A stretch of DNA of 64,000 nt from Adiantum capillus-veneris (GCA_014529385.2 CM043961.1:16224478-16288477), one strand, 5' to 3'; shown: positions 23,676-35,296, numbered from the stretch's first letter. Numbers and translations are program-made. The notes: generated by a model not told the origin, from the letters alone.

Positions 23676-25490
23676 TCGGGATAACTGAAGATGTGAAGAT
23701 TAAAGTCTTGGGGATTAAGTGCTTGGTTGATTGCTACGTGATGCAAGCGGGTGAGAATGATTATCCAATCATTTTAGGGAAGGAGGATGTGAAGGACTGG
23801 ATTGCTAACTTCAAGTGGCATATGCTTGGTATGCACATTGTGAATGATGAAGCAAAGCTTCATGTATTTCCTCTTGCACTCAAAGGAGAAGCTCGCCAGT
23901 GGCTTGAAGGTTTAGAGGAAGACAAAAAGCAAACATGGGAGCAGGTGAAGTAGGCAATTTTGACAGGGTTTGAAAAGAGACTAACCGCAATAGAAGCAAC
24001 AACAAAATTGAGAGGTCTGCAGCAAGATGTTCATGCTAACTTTTTTGCAACACTTCAAAGGACTTTGGGTGCAATTTGAGGTGGCATCCCAAGTACCTCC
24101 AAGGGATTTCTTTAAAGTGTGCCAGTTTATGGATTGTCTCCATACAAGTGTAAGGGAGAAGGTCAATCAAGAGGAGCCTGCTACATTTGAAAGAGCCGTG
24201 GATATTGCCAAGGCCAAGAGCAAGAAGATCAATAGAAGGTGGGAGCAAGGCATGACACATGCTGAGCGAGTTGTGGTGCAACCAATGGTTCCTATGGTAG
24301 AGGATGATAGAGTGGAGCGAGTGGTTCAAGGTTTAGATCCCGTTACGATCTTTTTGCATGACCTTGCCGGTCAGTTGCAAGAATTAATGATTAACATAAT
24401 GAATAGAAACGAAAGAGAAGAGGGCCAGCTGGGAGAGGTAGGGGACGGAGGCTACAAGGCAGATGTTGCAATTATGATGAAGAGGGTCACTACACCCCTG
24501 ATTGTCTTGAACCACAAAGAGAGAGAGAGGAGGGATGTACCCCTTATATGGGCGTGATTGAGGGAGAATAGAAGAAAATCATCAAGAGTGGGCACTAGAA
24601 GCACCACCTCCGCAACAACAACCACAACCGTTGCTTGCAAATGGAGAAGGGAGAGCTATCAACATCATTACCCTTGAGCATCAAGATGTGGATGTTTTGG
24701 CCAATAAGAGAGCTAGGTATGATAGGGAGAAAGAGACAGAAGAAGAGAGGGAAACAAGAGGGAGAGAAGGGAAGGCTAAGGTAGAAGACAACCAGAGAGT
24801 AGTAAGAGGCGAGGAATAAGGAAAATAGGTCCAAAGGACTACCCCCTTGGCCAAGGTGTTGAAGACTATGATATTATCGATGACATATGAAATCAAAAGG
24901 CCAATATATATTTTGGTCAGTTGGTGGCTTTGAACGCTAAATTGAGGAGGCGATGGACCAAATGTGTGAGTATGCGGCTTCCTTCCAAAAAGGAAAAGCA
25001 TCAAAGCATGGTGTCATCCTTGAGGGTTGGTCACCTGTGGATATGGTGCCAATAGTTGAAGCTATGTTGGGAAAGAAAACGAAAGTGGAAGGATATGTGG
25101 ATGGTGGTGCCCAAGTGTGTGTCATGACCGAGGCTATCATGAAGGAAGGAGGAGTCAAGATGTCCGTGAATGCTTCAATCCGTATGAGGATGGCCAACCA
25201 CAAAAAGGCAAGGTGTCTTAGGATAACTGAAGATGTGAAGATTGAAGTCTTGGGGATTGAGTGCTTGGTTGATTGCTACGTGATGCAAGAGGGTGAGAAT
25301 GATTATCCAATCATTTTAGGGAGGCCATGGCTTATAACCCTCGGCGCTTAGCAGGATTGGGACACGGGCTTGATCACCATCCCTGACCAAGAGAAAGGAA
25401 GGACCATTGTCTACAACATGAAGACACATGAGAGCCGTACACAACCCCTAATGGAGATGCAAGATATGAATTTGACAGAAACTACGTCAT
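23676..25490 (+). pseudogene. element C (copy 2) protease tail-gag-protease
   Basis: It starts abruptly with the tail of a retropepsin (GITEDVKI...DYPIILG) fused in frame near 23785 to the gag start (KEDVKDWIANFKWH). Gag continues through LALKGEARQW, a stop near 23951 and a frameshift near 24040, to VNQEEPATFERAVDIAKAK. A zinc knuckle region lies near 24465-24530, then a Pro/Gln linker, and a complete protease with DGGAQVCVMTE at about 25100-25130 and ILGRPWL near 25316, ending near 25350 with a short continuation. The fusion point is the same as in copy 1, although the copies are inverted relative to each other. After 25490 element B interrupts; the reverse transcriptase of C is absent. Confidence 0.85.
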
Positions 25491-25503
25491 ACAATAGTGA
25501 TGT

Positions 25504-28500
25504 TTATTTCTTTTTCCGCTCGACTCTGGTCATGAGTGTTTTTTTATTCGGATGTTCTTCTTGAGTACCCTTCCTTGTTTTTCTCGATGTCTGAGACATT
25601 TTTGAGTTTTCGTTCGAAGGATATCTGCCAGTTATTTTGTCCTTGACACAATCTTTATCATCTATCTGCATCAGGAATTGTGTTTTACTGGAGACTGATG
25701 GCATAGGTCGTGCTTTCACAATTTTAGTGTCCCTCTTTCTTCTATACCATTTTTGTCTTCTTGATTTTTGGTTTGGAAAGTCAAAAAACTTTTCCTCCCT
25801 TCCCCTTAAGAGTAGTTGAGCTCTCGTATGTTCTTTTTCGGATCCCGAATCTTCAGAGGTAGCTGAGTGTTCATCCAACTCATCAGTTGCATCGTAATAG
25901 AGGTCAAAAAAGACTTGTTGAGCTTTCATCAAGTCCTTTGTTTCCTCATCCTTGTTTGTCTCGATGTTAAGGACTGACATCATTTGGATGGGAATTATGT
26001 CGTAGCCATCCTCATTGCAAAATTGAGTAGGCATAGACGTATTCACACATACATCCATTGTTGCTAAGATTTGAGTCCACTCGAATGGTTTGAATAAATG
26101 CTCTGGGAAGGGTTCAGGTATGTAGGATTCGTTTGTACAGTCTCTTTCTAGGATACATTCCTCTCGTCTTAAGCTTACATTTTTTGCAGCTCTGCACATC
26201 CAAATAGGAGTGTCTTTGTTTAGCCATGATGGAAGTTTAGTATCAACCGAAGAGACTGAATCAAACTCTTGAATGGGTGTTTTCAAGACGTCTCTACAGG
26301 CGTGGTTCTTTAGATTGACTCTTGTTATAGATCCCACCTGCTTTAAGTACAGATAGTCGTTTCCCCAATCTTGGATAAGGTGTACCTGTCGCATGAAAGG
26401 TCTTCCCAATATGATTTCATAGTTGAGGTTTTTCCCAAAGTCTACTATGGCAAAAGTGTGTTGATATTCAATTCCACATGAGTTGACTATCACTTTTTCT
26501 AGTAGCCCCAGCAATCTTTCAATGTGTCCGTCAGCCAACTACAATTTCATTCGCGTCTATCTAATGGTTGGCTGTCCTCAGGATTCCCATACTGCTTTAG
26601 TGGCTATGGCTATGCTAGCTCCACTATCCAGTATTGCCATGGTTTCAATGCCATTATATTTCACTGGGAGGGCATTTTTTCCTTCTTCCCCTTCATAATA
26701 TTCTCCGAACTTGTTCATAGGGACTGATCGAATCTCTTTGTATTCCGTTTCATTTTTTGAGTTTCCCAGATTCTTAGAGATTAACCCCGTTATCCCCACC
26801 TGTTCTAGGGTTTTCTGTAAATCATTCCATAAGTATGGCCTGAGTTTCAACAGTTCCCCCAAAGTGAGAGTGCATTGGAAAGGTGTAGACATGATTGAAT
26901 GAATGTTGTCTACTTCTAGGGTCTGTTTGACTCTTTTGACTTGCGTGGTTTTGCAAATGATAGACTCATCTTCGTTATCTCCCAAGTAAGAGGGTAATGT
27001 TTTTAATGTCATTGGTTTAGATATCCCTGAAGCCTCTGATCCGCAATCCCCGTATAAGGATTGTATATCTAGGTTTATATCAGATGGTAGGTTATCCAAC
27101 TGGACTTCTTCTATAGGGGTTGACTTTAAAGTTAGGCTTCCATCATTGATCTCCCTTACCTTTTCCCATAAGTGTCCTGGCCAATCTTCTTCTACAAATG
27201 GAATTTTGTCTAAGGCATCTTCACTGTCCGGCACCAGGAGCTTTGGTTCATTTGTTTCAAGGTGGGGCTCTGCCACCACATTGGATTTTGCTTTCATTTC
27301 TTCTACCGCAAGCTCTTCCGGTTTCGCAATACTTTCAAGCTTGGGTTTTTGTTCATTCAGCATTTCCTGAGTGATTCTTACCAAATTTTAATAAGCTTCC
27401 AGCTTAGCTGCTTCCATGTCTGGAGATGGATAGTTTTTCCATCTGTTTTCCATGTTTTGGCCTACTTTTAGTTCGGCTTGGTAGGCTTCCAAGGCAGCAT
27501 TGATAGGCTCAAAAATTTTATCAACCAGAATGGATCCTCCAGATTTCACGGTTGTTTCCTTAAATTCACTGCCCATTTCTTTCAACTTGTCCTGGGCTAG
27601 AATTTTTGCTTTCTCTTCATTTTCAACCCGTTGTTTTTGTTTTCTCATCTCATATCTTTTGCTTCTGCTCCTTTTGATTCTTTGAGAAGAAACTTTTGTA
27701 TTCTCCGAATCATCAGAGGAATTGTATTTCTTTTTCTTTGCCTGAGCTCTAGTGGTTACCTTGATTGGAACAATCGGTTCGCTCTCTGATGAGCTACGTT
27801 GACTACAACTTTTCCCTTGTTCAAAGGATTCTTAGGACAATCTTCCAGAAAGTGCCCTCCCTTTTTGCAACATTGTATGCAATAGGCCTCAATCGGTTTG
27901 AGGTTTTTGTCAGGCTCTGGACATTAATTTTTCCAATGGTCATCAGCATCACAGTTATGACAGTTTCCTGTTCTGGGCTTCATCATGGGTCTTCCCATAG
28001 GAGGTTTGACACCTTGATTAGCTACATAATACATTGGTGCGAGCTCTGGTGGAGCATAAGTCATGGCTTCCTCCATTGGTGGTGGTTGTGGACTATACCA
28101 ATCTCCCTCTACCATTACAGTAGATGGACTAGGCTCTACATAGGGTGTAACAGGCACTAATGCTTGTTCATCTATGACCCATTTGAAGTGCATGTACTTT
28201 ACAGGCACCACATTATGTCTTGGATAAGGAGGTTGTTGTCCCAACACAGGTTGAGGTCTCTCCATACCCATTGGTGGTCTCTGAACTTGAGCCATATTAG
28301 GCTGATATCTGTACATGGGTTGTCCTTGTGGTCTCATGGGCACGTACTGAACATTCCCATCATACTTTGGTATGAAGTAGCACTCGTGTGTCTCGTGGTT
28401 GGTCCATTTTCCCTCGATTGCACACCATTTTTGTGGCCTAATTGGTTGTCCCTGTGGGGATATCCCCTGTCCTGGTCCTCTCATAGGTGCCTTTTGCATA

Positions 28501-30133
28501 TTGTTCATCATGTCATTCATTCTTTTTAGCATATCTTCTATGGCTGAGAGTGGTGCCGCAAAAATCGTTCCCACTTGTGCTGGTTTTGTGGATACAGTCT
28601 TCTCGCTTTGGCTATCCTTTGGGATGTCCTCTTCAATCATTAAAGATATCACAATTGTCTCCTAGGTCGATAGCATCAGACACACACGCCTCTAGGGTTG
28701 TATGCTTTTTACTATAAAGTATAGCATGAAGTTCTTTGTTTAGCAATCCCTCCAAAAACAATGAAACAAGTTGCTCCTCTGCTGCAGGTATCTCCATCTC
28801 TGGGCATCTGGCAATGTATTGTTTCATTCGAGTTGCACAATCCCTAACAGGCTCACCATGTTTCTGTTTAAAGCTATAGATTTGAGCTATCGTATTATGT
28901 TTAATCCCCGTTTTAGAACAAGCAGCTACAAATCCTTGAGCTAATGTATTCAAATCCATGATTGACCTTGGTGGAATGTTTTGGAACCATGTCAAAGCTT
29001 TTCCTTCTAATGTCATTCCAAACCCTTCGAATTCAGTATGGAAATATACGCTCCACTCTTAGCACTTGCTTGAAGCTTGCTAAGTGGTCATATGGATCCC
29101 CTGATCCACTGTATTTTCTAACCCATTTTTGGAAATCAGCTGGTCTGACACGTCTATTTGGTTCAACTCCATGTCTTCTAGGAGTTGGTCCGGTTCCGAG
29201 TCCTTCAAACCAGTCTATCGGAAATAGTGACTCATGTAGCCCTGGGCTGGCCTTAGTGTCACCCGTTTTTCTTCGTGATGAAGTGATTTTTGGTTTCTTC
29301 ACATTACTCTCAGATGATCTCTCACGATGTTCATCTCTTGGAGTGGTTTCTGGTCCTTGACCCAATATCCAATCCGGTATGGAATATCCCTGATATTTGG
29401 TTTGTACTACCTCCTCAGGAGTCATCATAACAAAGTTGTTGTTATAACAATCCCTAAACAAGTAAGTTGGTAGATCCGCAGATCCCTTATCTTTGATTTT
29501 GAAATATAGATGATCTTCATGGCCGTTAATTGTCCTGGTCTAGCATGAGAAGTTCACAAGAGATCTTTTATGTTTCTATCTTCCCAACAATAGACTTCGA
29601 TCTTAGGATTATCCGTACTAAGCCATTTTAAGGGCTTCAAGTCTACTTGATCATATCCCTCGAATTCCAAAGTTGGTGGTCCTTCTTTTGCTGACATATC
29701 TGGGATTATAGTGTTTACTTCTAAGCCCCATTTATCTACCACATCGGGGATTTTCAACTTGTACATATTGAGTTCCGTTTCGATCCATGTACATTTTTCC
29801 TTGTTTGTTGGCCCTAACTTCTTCTTTGAACTCAATACCATGATCATCGATGCGAATAGCATACTCTTCGTTAGGATCCAAGTAAACCTAGGCTCCATGA
29901 TGATTAGTCTTGTAAAAAGAGAGTATATGCTTATAGCGCATTGTTGTTCCGGTTTCAGAGTGAATTGAGTAAGAAGACATTTCGGATGTTGAATCTGAAA
30001 AAGTGTCCGAGACTTCTTCAGGAATTGTGTGCAAGGAATTGCCTTGATTCACACTTTCTTTAGTGGATACTCTATTGGTGTTTTCCCCGAATAGGCCTTG
30101 ATTTCCTATTACATGACCGGATCTAAGGTTCAT
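25504..30133 (-). pseudogene. element B gag-protease polyprotein, disrupted
   Basis: It starts MNLRSGHVIGNQ at 30133. An N-terminal domain of unknown role spans 29550-30130. A PADFQKWVRKYSGSGDPYDHL segment near 29100 leads into the gag core at 28633-29016 (GMTLEGKALTWFQN...FVAACSKTGIKHNT...SFKQKHGE), the retrotransposon gag fold. A Pro/Gln/Met-rich stretch follows (27924-28500), then two knuckles (CHNCDADDHW near 27940 and CIQCCKKGGHFLEDC near 27850), a charged helical region, and a retropepsin with intact DSGAS at 26609-26623 and EIILGRPFM near 26400. A charged tail of about 250 residues ends at the TAA at 25504-25506. About seven frameshifts or stops interrupt it. The total of around 1,540 codons is long for gag-pro. 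Confidence 0.85.
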
Positions 30134-30534
30134 ATAGACTTATGAAGCCCTGGATAGAGTACTCACCTTAGATTGACTTGTCGTCAATTTTCACTCGACT
30201 CAATTGCAACTTTCTGTCAAGCCACTGATTCCTCGTCTGCAACCTGATTCCTGTACAAAATTTGTGAAATTAGCTATTTTTCTATAAGGACAGTCGAGCT
30301 CTTGAGAACTCCAGTGATTGGTCTCTGTATTTCACTTCAATTCGTGCTATGGAAGTCAAAACTTTGATTTTCAGATTCAGCTTAGCAAAATCAAAGGTTT
30401 AATCTGCAATCTGTAAACTGAGTGTATCTGTACCAATTTTGATCCGATTGACACCAAAATTTTCCAGTGGCCTTATTTTATGCTGGTCTAACACTATATA
30501 AGCCCAAAAGTCAAATTTAAAGTCTCTGGGTAGC

Positions 30535-30564
30535 AGAAGTAAATAACCGCAATTATTTACTTTT
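30535..30564. repeat. palindrome copy B1
   Basis: 30 bp with arms related to AAAAGTAAATAATCG; three changes, including CCGCAA at the centre in place of TCGCGA. Confidence 0.85.
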
Positions 30565-30818
30565 GTCACTTTTTTGCATTTTCTGGATTGGTTTGGCAAG
30601 TATACAACTTGTTAAAGCCATCGGGCAAGTTTCAACAAGTTTGGACAAAATTTGATCAAGTTTACCCACTGTTCCGTGTTTGCAGACTCTGATTTCGAGA
30701 ATCTAGCTTAGGTTTTACTTTTGTGGTCCAAATTTCACCAAAATTGATTTGTGGGGTCCAATTGATGCGCTTGACTTTGTGGTATACTCAAATTTGCAAA
30801 ATCACCAAGTTTGGAAGC

Positions 30819-30838
30819 AAATGTAAATAATTAGTTTT
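30819..30838. repeat. half palindrome copy B2
   Basis: The left arm is recognisable (AAATGTAAATAATTAG) and is followed by TTTTGTC as in B1. The right arm is largely lost. It lies about 280 bp from both neighbours. Confidence 0.55.
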
Positions 30839-31093
30839 GTCCCAACTTTGACACAGATCTATTAAACACCTTATGTTAAGGTCACTAGCCAATTTTTATC
30901 AAGTTTGGACAATTTTTGGTCAAATAATGGTCATCAATTATCTGTCCGCAGACTATCCGCAGACTAACTTTGCAATTTTTGTCTCAGTTTTCACTCCAAT
31001 GATTCAAATCTTACCAAATTTGGTTTGTGGACTTATTAAAACATGGTAAAGCTAGTGGTATGCCAACTTGATCAAAAAAGTTCAAAAACAGGG

Positions 31094-31125
31094 CAAAAGT
31101 AAATAATCGCGATTATTTACTTTTG
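31094..31125. repeat. palindrome copy B3, perfect 32 bp
   Basis: A perfect inverted repeat with arm CAAAAGTAAATAATCG and centre TCGCGA. Chance occurrence of a perfect 32-bp palindrome is very unlikely. Confidence 0.95.
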
Positions 31126-31380
31126 TTAAGTTTTTGCAACTTTTTGGTCAACTGAGCATATACACATGTTTTTCACCTCAATATAAGCCTATGAATCAAT
31201 TTTCACCAAGTTTGGATAAATTTTTCCTCTATTCACACTTAAGATTAAAAAAGTCGGCACAAACTTTAGTTTCCACCCAGTTTTTTGCCAGTTTAGTGAT
31301 CCAAATCTCTTGGGCCTTTACAAAAGTTGTTTGTACACATGCAATGAGTCAATGGTATGAGCCTTGCCCAGTTTAGAGCA

Positions 31381-31409
31381 AAAAGTTAAGAATCGCGGTT
31401 ATTAACTTG
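31381..31409. repeat. palindrome copy B4
   Basis: Variant arms AAAAGTTAAGAATCG and CGGTTATTAACTT; centre TCGCGG. Confidence 0.8.
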
Positions 31410-31518
31410 AGGCTTGAAATGAGCACTTTTTTTGCAATTTTCTCAAAGACAGTCTTTTTATGGTGTTTTTTTAAGCCTATAAATCAAGTCAAAACTTAGT
31501 TTGGCCTAAAAAGTCAAG

Positions 31519-31536
31519 AAAAAGTAAATAATCTGA
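31519..31536. repeat. half palindrome copy B5
   Basis: Left arm AAAAGTAAATAATC intact; right arm replaced by TGAGTTTTG. Confidence 0.6.
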
Positions 31537-32084
31537 GTTTTGATCAGCTTCTTGAAATTTTTACCTCGAAGTGTCCTTGAGCTTACCCACTGGTTCATAC
31601 AACTTTTAGGCTTACTCCCTAGTTGGATTGAGTGAATTCGAGTCTTTTCGTGCTATTTCTAGCCATAGAGCTGAAATTCTGCAACCTTACATAACAACTC
31701 ACACTTGATTCTTTCAGAGAGAGCAATGCTATGAAATCCACCTCAGATTCTACTTACCCTACTCCCAGTTTCTCATGCAATGAGGTTGCGGAAAGTGTCC
31801 ACCGACACTCGTTTTCTTGTGTTTTTTATGTTTTTCAGAGTCTTGATCTTAAGACTTGTTTCGTCTACCAATCATTCTCTAAATCCTAATCTAAATCTAC
31901 AATCCTACAATTCTAAAGGTACTCAGTAAGTACGATTACTTCCAAGCTACCTCTACAGAGCAAAAGATGACAATCTTAAGCTATTCGATTTTTAAAAAGA
32001 GTTTTGAACTCTAAGCGAACCTAAAAGAAGTTAAAGGATTTACACAAGACTCTCGTGTTTTTCCCTAGTTTAGGTCTCTTCGTT

Positions 32085-32101
32085 CCTCGGCAGCGGCGCC
32101 A
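32085..32101 (-). other. primer-binding site, tRNA-Asp type
   Basis: On the minus strand: TGGCGCCGCTGCCGAGG, two changes from the plant tRNA-Asp complement. Two bases separate it from the LTR at 32104. Confidence 0.85.
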
Positions 32102-32103
32102 AA

Positions 32104-33014
32104 TGTGGAACACATGTCTAACCTCACCATCCTATCTTGTTGCAGTATTAGCAAGAACCACGATTGATTTGTCAAACCATGGGACGAAGCTGACTCGATT
32201 AGTGCATAGAGGCTATAAGAGGTTGTCAAGCTCTTGGAAAACAACTAACAACTCGCATCTAACTCAGGCTACACTCAAGTGACTGAAATCACCAAAATCC
32301 AATCGCTCATCGGCAAGCAAATCACATCCATTACAGCATCAAATGACATCCAAATGTAATGAAACTTCTAGGAGAAGTTTATAAGACCTAAGCACACATG
32401 TCTATGTCCTCAAACCCCACTTTAGGTTAAGTTCCAAAATCGCGATTATTAACAACAGTGGATTTTTGACCTAATTGTTTTTGACCCAGAATGCATCTAA
32501 ATTCTTAGCAATGATGCCCAGATACCCCGCCTATGCTTAGTTTTCGATTTGAAAGTGTAAATTCCTAGTTATGATGAAATTAGTCCGCGGGTCGGCGACG
32601 CCAAAAGCTACGAAATACTGTGAATGGCTTACGTCAATGCGTAGAGCTCTTACCTACGGTTGCAATGCAACAAACGCATTCGCAATGTGACAACCGGAGA
32701 GGGAGTAGGAAGCGCGAGAAGGAGAGAAGTGAGCACCGTTAGCTCACGCTGTGTATTTCTTATCCAAAAAACTTACAAAAATTGACTTTTATACCTTAGC
32801 TAAGGTTTTTGGGTGGTCAAAAGTGATAATCTGGAGTTCTACCAAAGCTGAGAATTGAATGGCTGATACAATCTAGAAGCTTGTAGCCTCGGCTCATTAA
32901 TTACAAGGTTTATAAAGAAAACACGAGTTACAATATTCCCGATTTATGAAAATAATAAATGTTTATACAAGGAGAACTCCGAAAAATGGTGTCCATGTTA
33001 GCTTGCTGCTAACA
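32104..33014 (-). repeat. 5' LTR of element B
   Basis: In element orientation it begins TGTTAGCAGCAAGC and ends GTTCCACA, 911 bp. A TATA-like GGTATAAAAG lies on the minus strand at 32786-32795. It holds a degenerate copy of the leader palindrome (CGCGATTATTAAC at about 32440-32453). The right end directly abuts element C coding sequence at 33015. Confidence 0.85.
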
Positions 33015-35266
33015 GGTACCTGTCGCATTTTTTCTGGATGCTATGTCAGTATGTGTATCCTCTCCAAAAATTGAGTCAAAGAGTTCAAGGGTTTGAGTGG
33101 AATGAGTACATGCAACAGGCTTTTGATGGTATCAAGGAGGTATTGTGTTCTCTACCAACAGTGAGTCCTCTTGACTTGCAATCGATTTTGTATGTATCTA
33201 TTAGTGTGGGGCCGGTAGCTTTTGGGTCGGTGCTCTTACAAAAGTAGGGAAGGAACTTTAAGCCAGTATATTTTGAGAGCAAGATGAAGAATGTAAGCGA
33301 GTTCTCCTACACAGAAATGGAACAGTGGTTGAATTTGCCTTGGTTCTTGCTTGTTGCAGGTTCAAAACATATATGTTCACCCAAAAGTTCTATGTGCTCA
33401 CTACATCAAACCTTTTGCCGGATGTAGTATAACATTTGAAGCCTAGCAAGTGCATCTTAAAGTGGACTTTGGACCTTCAAGAGTATCAGTTATAGTTGAA
33501 AGTGGATCATTTTGTTAAAGCTCACTTGGTGGACATAGTGGTACAGAAGGGAGGGGAGATTCCATCTTACCCAAGGGTTGACAAGGATGATCATGAAGAG
33601 GAAGTAGATATTACAGATGCGTATACAATGATGTTTGATGGTGCATATAGGAAAGTTCTTCAAAAGGCAAGTGGTGGGGTAGTCATTAAGAACCCAAAAG
33701 GCGATGTAATCTTTTCTAGAGTTTACGATCTTGATGAAGCTGAAAGTAACACAGAGGCCGAGTATCTCCCGCTTTTCCTTGGATTGAAGACGTGTGTTGA
33801 GTTTGGATTGAAGAGGGTCATTGCAAAAGGGGATGCGGAAAGTTAAGAAAGACAATTTGAAGAAGTGATTTTATGGCATCAAGAAGCTTTTGCATGAGTT
33901 TGAGAAGATACAGTTTAAGCATGTTCCTCATGAGCAGAATAAAGAAGTTGATGAGTTGGCTAGGGCCAAGTTGGATGCCTTGGTAGCTCCTTTAAAGGTC
34001 AAGGAAGCCTTGTATGTAGGAAGGGAGTCATTCAAGATATAGAAGTACTTCTTGGTAAAGGGAATGCCCTGTGGCATGTCAAAGGGTCGGCGTAAGAGAA
34101 TAGTTGCCACATCAAGAAACTACACACTGGTGGGTGAGGATCTCATGTTTTATGACAGAGATAGCATTCTGAGAAAAGTGCCATACAAAGAAGAAATAGG
34201 CATGATTTTGAAGCACTACCATGAAGAAACAAGCCATCAAGGTAAGGATCAGGTTGTCTTTTGTATTTTGAGAGCGGGTTATTGTTGGCCATCTATGATG
34301 AGAGATGCTTATGTTTTGTGCAAGTCATGCCATGAATGCCAAGTGTTTGCAAACCGAAAGCTTTTGACTGAGCCTCAGAAAGCTATAATTTCTTTTGATG
34401 CATTTGCAAAATGGGGAGTGGATGCTGTAGGTCCACTGCCAAGGACCAACAAAAAAAAAGTATATCCTTGTGGCTATGGACTATTTAACAAAATGGGTGG
34501 AAGCAAGAGCGGTAAAAGATGTAATAGCATGAAGAGTGGCCTCTTTTTGTATGAACATGTGTGTTGTAGGTTTGGAGCTCTTATGTTTATCATTTTTGAT
34601 AGGGGACCAGGGTTTAAGGGAAAACTTGTTGGTGCTCTCGTGGAGAAATTGAAAATTTAGCATTGGCATTCTTCTCCTTAATACCTACAATGCAACGGAC
34701 TAGTTGAAAGCTGCAATGGTCATATTATGAAGATGCTATCAAAGTATGCTAGAGAGCATCCTAAAGAGTGGGACTTGGACTTGGAAAAGTGTTTGCAGGC
34801 TTATAGAACTACGTATTGAGTGTCAATGAATTTTACACCATATGAGCTTGTTTATGGAAAGGAAGCTCTTATGTCCATACAAGTGCAGTTGGATGCCTTG
34901 AAGTTGTTGTGCAGAATGCAAGGTGCGCATAATGACAAGGTGCAACAAAGAATTCTTTCTCTAGAATTTTTGCAAATGAATAGAGAGAAAGCCAATGATT
35001 ATTATCTTCAACAAGTAGAGACAAGGATGGAGAAAATGAATAAGAGGCTGCCAGAGAAAGAGATTAAAGAGGGACATTTGGTGATGAAGTATGACTCTCG
35101 CTTGGATTTCATTTTTCAAAAGAAGTTGAGGGACAAATGGTTGGGACCATACAAAGTGAAGCATGTATTTTTGAATGGCACATATGAGTTGGAAAGGCTC
35201 TTTGAGGAACGTGAAGAAATATTTTGCAAGGGATGTGGTTCCATATGCAAAGAGTCTCTTGGTTGA
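33015..35266 (+). pseudogene. element C pol: RT tail, RNase H, second RNase H, integrase
   Basis: It begins inside the reverse transcriptase thumb region (YPLQKLSQRVQGFEW) and runs into a decayed RNase H (FGSVLLQK, FESKMKNVSEFSYTEME). A second, archaeal-type RNase H follows at 33625-33846 (MMFDGAYRK..., SNTEAEYLPL, AKGDAES), keeping its D, E and D. The integrase has an intact HHCC module (HYHEETSHQ...CKSCHEC) near 34215-34345. Its core keeps D (VDAVGPLP, near 34420), D (FDRGPGF, near 34600) and E (LVESCNGH, near 34705) despite stops at about 34658 and 34818. A C-terminal segment (HLVMKYDSRLDF, KWLGPYKV) ends at 35266. Two RNase H domains in series are the hallmark of the Tat-type gypsy lineage. 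The whole RT palm is missing, lost where element B sits. Confidence 0.85.
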
Positions 35267-35278
35267 ACATAAAATGCT

Positions 35279-35296
35279 CCACCTAGGGGTGGGCAA
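35279..35296 (+). other. polypurine tract region of element C
   Basis: CCACCTAGGGGTGGGCAA immediately precedes the LTR. The purine tract AGGGGTGGG is the likely plus-strand primer. CCACCTAGGGGTGG is also almost self-complementary. Confidence 0.55.

Larger units (their letters stand above)
30134..32084 (-). other. element B untranslated leader with palindrome array
   Basis: No coding frame is supported over about 1.95 kb. The leader is a divergent tandem array with a period near 280 bp. Each unit has a CCAAAT..CACCAAATTTGGTTTGTGG-like block and closes with a palindrome or half palindrome of the AAAAGTAAATAATCG type, at 30535, 30819, 31095, 31381 and 31520. The last two are closer together. 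Confidence 0.75.
25504..33014 (-). mobile_element. gypsy-type element B, gag-protease only, with 5' LTR
   Basis: On the minus strand, from right to left: LTR 32104-33014, tRNA-Asp type primer site 32085-32101, a leader of about 1.95 kb with iterated palindromes, then gag and protease from 30133 to 25504. No reverse transcriptase, RNase H, integrase or second LTR follows; the last frame ends with its own stop at 25504-25506, at or next to the border with element C. Either the 3' half was deleted or the element is a non-autonomous gag-pro type. Shared layout with element A defines the lineage. Confidence 0.8.
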
